NCBI GenBank assembly: GCA_022702545.1
Contig: JAHRBC010000005.1
Location: 1,426,001-1,490,000 of the forward strand
Length of the DNA: 64,000 bases
Direction: 5' to 3'
From: Phycomyces nitens
Lineage: Eukaryota; Mucoromycota; Mucoromycetes; Mucorales; Phycomycetaceae
Shown here: positions 59,901 to 64,000 of the stretch, in pieces
How the letters are laid out: each line of letters begins with the position of its first letter
Numbering within the stretch: position 1 is the stretch's first letter
The notes under the pieces: generated by a model
Seen by the model: the letters and a program-made list of their open reading frames with translations, nothing else
Database searches by the model: none
Told to the model about the DNA's origin: nothing
Position numbers and translations under genes: made by a program

Positions 59901-62843
59901 TCATTGAATCTGTCAGAACGCAACTTTTCCAGGTAGGCAAGCTATGTATATAGAAAGAGGTAAGATACTGCCAATTGATTGTTTCATTTTGGGTGTACCT
60001 GACCAGCACGGAAAAAGATCTTTGAGATTCCCTCCTGGTACATTGCCGTATCCTTGATCGATGCTGCCAGAATCACAGAGCACAACTCATTGATATCAGG
60101 TTTTGACTTTGGATCCCAGTGCTTTGAAGAAACGAGAGCATAGTATCGATCAGCAAACTCTTCATAAGACCATCTTGTAGGATAACCAGCACAACTGATG
60201 CGAATTGTTTCCAATACACCGCATGCTCGCAATTGAGCAAGGACCATATTGGGCTCAAATTCCCATGCAACCTTTGCTTCGTTTGGTTTGATGCATCGAA
60301 TATAGTGCACATTTGTGTTTCCAATGGTGTCCATGAGGTTAATGAGAGAAAGCTAAGGCCAAATAATAACGTTAATAAATATTATATTATATTATATTAT
60401 ATTATATTATATTATATTATATTATATATATATCCTTTACCTTGAAGATTGAACCCAGGGTTGGTTTTCTGGAAGTCATGCTCATACGCTTGTTATTCTC
60501 TGGCTATTTTTTTTTGTGGCAATAGAGTGTCAGGGACCATATTTTTTTTATAATAATAACATCATTATTATTTGCTTACTGTGTGAGTTTGAGTGTTTGC
60601 GGCCGCCTTTTCCATAATCTCTTGGAGATAGTCAAACTCAGATGACTGCAGGAGGGCAAGATGCTCATCTGGAACTGTATCCTTGTTCTTGTCCAAAAAG
60701 TTCTCGGCTTCATACTCGACATCATGAGCATAATGGGCAATTGTAAATGCCGTATTTGAGAAACGAGGCTTCTTGAACACTTTTTTAAATCCAACATTGT
60801 CAAAGTTGGAGTATAGTTTCTGGACAAAGCCCACATCTGTACCCGAAGGAAGACGCGATTCCTGTGATCCAATAATGTAAGCCTCTAAATTCAATACCAT
60901 GGTTACAAAGTACCTCATCCAAGAGAGACAGAATGCCAAGCTTTCCTTCAATAAGCTCGATACACTTTTGGTTATCACTAAACTCGATAAATGTCCAGTT
61001 GATCTTTTCCTGGATGTACTCTTCTTGCTCCAACTTAAAGACGTGTTGATTAAACTAGAAAGCAATGGTTAGATCTTGGATACAAACCATCGCGTTATTT
61101 ACCTGCTGCTGAAGCTTCTCGTTGGCATAATTGATACAAAACTGCTCAAACGAGTTCTTTTTGAAATGCTCAAAACCATAGATATCAAGAACACCAATAA
61201 AGTTGCGAACTTTCTCATCATCAGGACACGAGAGACTCTCGTTGATCACACTAACAAGCCAGTCAAACAGGTTGGCATAGATGTATTTGGCCACAGAGTC
61301 CTTTACGACCGATGCCTGTGCAGGATTCAGGTTTGTAACAATCTTTTCAGAGCGAGTGACGATTTGTTTGCGAATGATCCACTTTCTGAAATCGGCAGTC
61401 TTTATGCCCAGCAGACGCGTGGCTGTCAAGAGAGCAGGGTCTGTCTCTGCTACCATGGCATCCGAGCGACCTCCAATCTCAATATTACCAAGATGCAAAA
61501 GAGCAGCCAAAAGTCGAAAGATCTTCCACTGTAGCTGGACAGAGACACCAATCGTAGAGAGTGCTCTTTGGGTGATCTCAAACTCTGCCGCGTCGTCCAT
61601 TCCAGGCACGGTTCCTGTACCTGATTGATTGAGGTAGTGGAAACTGGTATAGTCGCCCAGCTCAAACTCCTTTCTCTCTGAAGAAGGAGCACCCACACAA
61701 AGCTAGACATTCAAAAAAAAGGGGGTCTCTTTTTAGCCCTAGACACTTTTGCATCATATCTTACCTGGTAAAAGATGTGGTAGTTTCTCTCGATCTCTGG
61801 CTGGAAGATCAGTCTGGAGCGTTCCAATAAATATGTTCTGATCTTGGCTCCAATAATGTTTGCATCATTGTCAAACTGGATCTCAATGTACTTTCCAAAG
61901 CGAGAACTATTGTCGTTACGAGTGGTCTTTGCGTTACCAAACGCCTCCATGATGGGATTGGTGGCTAAAAAACAGTGTTATTTCCACCAGCCCTTGTTGT
62001 CGTGTCTTCAAGAGTACCTAATATCTGCTCCTCAACCTCTGTCATGGACCCTCCAGTCTTGAGCTTCTTGACCTTTGAATCCTGATCATCGGCCATTGCG
62101 AAATAACGCATGATATACTTTGCACTGACTGTCTTGCCTGCACCACTGCATAACACGTTTAATGACATTCTCAAAAGTGCTTCTTAGTCACTTGCCTTTC
62201 TCCTGAAACTACGATTGTTTGGTTTGTTTGCTCTCTAATCATGCACCTATAGGCATCTTCGGCAATAGCGAACAAATGAGGTTCGAGTTCACCTCTTCTT
62301 CTGCCGGAGTATTGCTGGACAATGTCAGGGTCGTACAAGGATACACGGTCAAAAGGGTTCATGGCAATCAAGACGATTCCAGAATACGTGTAGATGAGAT
62401 GCTGGAGATACCGCGTACGGATCGTGTTCATGACTTTTTTTTGTGGTTGGCTGATTTAGCAAGCCATATAATACTTTAGGACCCACTGTATTTACCTGCA
62501 GGCTCATTTAGATAACTCAGATTCGTCAAATCATCTGTTGACTCCATCTTGGGCGGGTTTCTAAGCGGTGGTAGCTTTGATCCAGCCGTCTTTTCGATAT
62601 CTGCCCATGTCGCCTCAAAGACGTATTCCTATCATATTTGTTTTATCAGATGTTGCTTTCAATATCAAAGTTTACCTTTTCATCTTCGTCTTCGCCCTGG
62701 AACACGATCCTGACCTTGTTGGCCACGACCGTATTTGATATACAGGTTGTCGAAACCCAGGCTTCTCTCTTGTCCGGGAACCAAGCCTTGGTTCCCTTTG
62801 TGTAGACCTCTACGGACTGTTGGGCACTTGCCACTACTACCAT
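56913..62843 (-). CDS. Class V myosin heavy chain, paralogue 2
   Basis: Same architecture as the gene at 23773-29709: N-terminal SH3-like part ([14 protein letters not shown]); P-loop GESGAGKT split by an intron at the Ser codon (about 62197/62145); motor blocks [24 protein letters not shown] and HYIRCIKPN; six IQ motifs (about 59920-59410); coiled coil (about 59400-58900); Pro/Ser linker; and DIL domain (about 58120-57000). The last exon encodes LNLKRLRRL and a longer tail than paralogue 1, ending TAG at 56913. Most intron positions agree with paralogue 1, so the two arose by gene or segment duplication. An (ATTAT)9 tract fills part of one intron. About 1,600 residues. Confidence 0.93.
60381..60425. 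repeat. (ATTAT)9 microsatellite in a myosin V intron
   Basis: Nine exact ATTAT units in the intron before the exon with [15 protein letters not shown]. The matching intron of paralogue 1 lacks it. Confidence 0.9.
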
Positions 62844-63033
62844 TATGAGTTCAAGAACCCGGTTTGGTTGGGATTATAAAAAGAGTAGAATAAATATAGG
62901 TAAAGGGCCAGAGTCTCTTGGCCGCAAAAAATATATAAGAATAAAAATAAAATAAAATGTAAGGTTGGAAAGAGAAGAGGGAAATCCTGGGCTGGGCTGG
63001 GCAGGGCAGACTAAATAATATAAGGACGCAAAA

Positions 63034-63291
63034 CTAAGAAGGCCAGAGAATGAAGCGTGTGACCTGCTCAAAAGTGTCACCAGCAACTAAGGTTGGCGGA
63101 TAACGAAACACTCGGGAAGGAAATGGAAATGGATCATTTGTGGTCTTCATTTTCTTTTTCATCATCTTGTAACCTACAAATCTAGCATGATATTTTACCA
63201 CCAATATTAAAGAATCTAGAAATCCAAAGGCTAGCCTACGCCACAGCCATGGAAAATATAGAGTCTGGGTCTGCATGTACATGATTGCCAC
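63034..63291 (-). other. Open frame upstream of myosin V gene 2, uncertain
   Basis: An 85-codon frame with a hydrophobic first half (FGFLDSLILVV) and a possible acceptor (AAAATACAG) just upstream. I found no in-frame 5' exon. It may be a small gene or part of the myosin 5' region. Confidence 0.2.
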
Positions 63292-63469
63292 AAGGAGTGC
63301 CTGTATTTTATAAAGAGGAATTTAGTGAGCTGTGAATATCAATGGTCACACCTATTATTATTTTGGAGATTCATATATGAGTTTGTCAGTGCACAGAATC
63401 TGTCAGGCATGATTATTGGCCATTAATTATGAAAAATGCAAAATGAAAAAAAAAGACGACTACTGCCTT

Positions 63470-63545
63470 TTAATTCATATATACATATATACATACATAT
63501 ATACATATATATACGTACATACATATATACGTACATACATACAGC
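63470..63545. repeat. TA/TACA-type microsatellite
   Basis: Irregular runs of ATACAT, ACGTAC and ATATAT spanning about 75 bp between two genes. Confidence 0.7.
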
Positions 63546-63611
63546 CCAAAGCACAAGAGAATAGGCACAATGATGAATATTCTATATATTATATATTATT
63601 ATTTATTCTGT

Positions 63612-64000
63612 CTAGCTTGAGGGTCGAATGGTCGCCCAAGAAGATCTTTCCGAGCCTGTGGCTGGAGATCGGACGTCGGGCGAACCGAGGTACCGGTCAT
63701 ATTCTGTCTGACTTTCAAGACTCGCCTCGTCTTCATCCTCTTCTGCCCACGGAAGTCCTCCCCGCTGTCGGGAGCCTGTGCGAAGCGTGCTGAAGATCGG
63801 CCTGCGCCCCTTGGAACGGCCGATACTCGTGGCTTCCAAGGCACGCGACATTACCACCGTTGCTTCTGACGGAAGTCCCGGTCGGCTCTTCTGGGCCCTT
63901 CCGTTCCAGGTCTTGGCTACACTGTTATTGTTTGCACTGGCCCGCAGCATTGTATCTGTATTGGATCCGTTCTTTGGGCTAAAATCATTCTCCAGACCAC
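63612..64000 (-). CDS. 3' end of an unidentified gene entering from the right edge
   Basis: A frame open from the window edge (reading NDFSPKNGSNTDTM) runs 129 codons to a stop at 63612. It is hydrophilic, Arg/Ser-rich, with an acidic patch (AEEDEDEASLE) and ends ERSSWATIRPSS. Base composition is clearly richer in G+C than neighbouring intergenic DNA, which supports coding. It looks like the cytosolic tail or disordered end of a larger protein; the family cannot be told from this part. Confidence 0.5.
   Translation of the reverse strand, partial: GLENDFSPKNGSNTDTMLRASANNNSVAKTWNGRAQKSRPGLPSEATVVMSRALEATSIGRSKGRRPIFSTLRTGSRQRGGLPWAEEDEDEASLESQTEYDRYLGSPDVRSPATGSERSSWATIRPSS

Overview
Organism. 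This is nuclear DNA of a filamentous fungus. The genes are broken by many short introns (about 40-90 nt, GT-AG, with CTAAY-type branch points), intergenic DNA is AT-rich, and the gene set is fungal: kexin, a proteinase K-like subtilase, class V myosins, GPI-type secreted proteins and a Thr-rich adhesin. Two complete class V myosin genes and very short introns suit an early-diverging lineage such as Mucoromycota. That placement is inference, not proof.

Layout. 1-8.3 kb: an insulin-degrading-enzyme-like M16 peptidase (minus, running off the left edge), then an ALKBH1-like dioxygenase and a kexin (both plus). 9.39-45.84 kb: a large inverted-repeat structure. The left arm (9389-18062) and right arm (38838-45844) are closely similar and inverted. 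Each carries a tandem array of a 277-bp unit (15 units left, 9 right) and the exons of an unrecognised gene pointing outward. The 20.8 kb between the arms holds a small Ser/Ala-rich secreted protein, a subtilase, class V myosin gene 1, a CTK2/cyclin T/K-like cyclin, an EVI5/Gyp5-like TBC protein and weakly supported small genes. 45.8-51.5 kb: mostly gene-poor, with a small secreted protein, an unrecognised gene and a decayed gene. 51.6-54.5 kb: a secreted Thr-rich adhesin with a choice-of-anchor-A-like domain. 56.9-62.8 kb: class V myosin gene 2, same strand as gene 1. 63.6-64.0 kb: the 3' end of an unidentified gene.

Most unusual feature. Each 277-bp unit is an exon-intron cassette: a 238-nt exon-like part followed by a 39-nt intron with GTAAGT donor, CTAAT branch point and GGCAG acceptor. 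The unit is a duplicate of the last good coding exon of the arm gene, in the same frame, but with fixed stops. Splicing from that exon into the first unit gives a stop after one more codon. A transcript crossing the array would therefore carry a very long 3' untranslated region with 9 or 15 removable introns. I do not recognise the arm protein, and I see no transposase, reverse transcriptase or tyrosine recombinase motif.

Gene cooperation. Apart from the arms these look like ordinary housekeeping and secretory-pathway genes: kexin processing, a vacuolar or cell-surface subtilase, myosin V transport, a Rab-GAP-like protein and secreted wall proteins. I see no co-regulated cluster.
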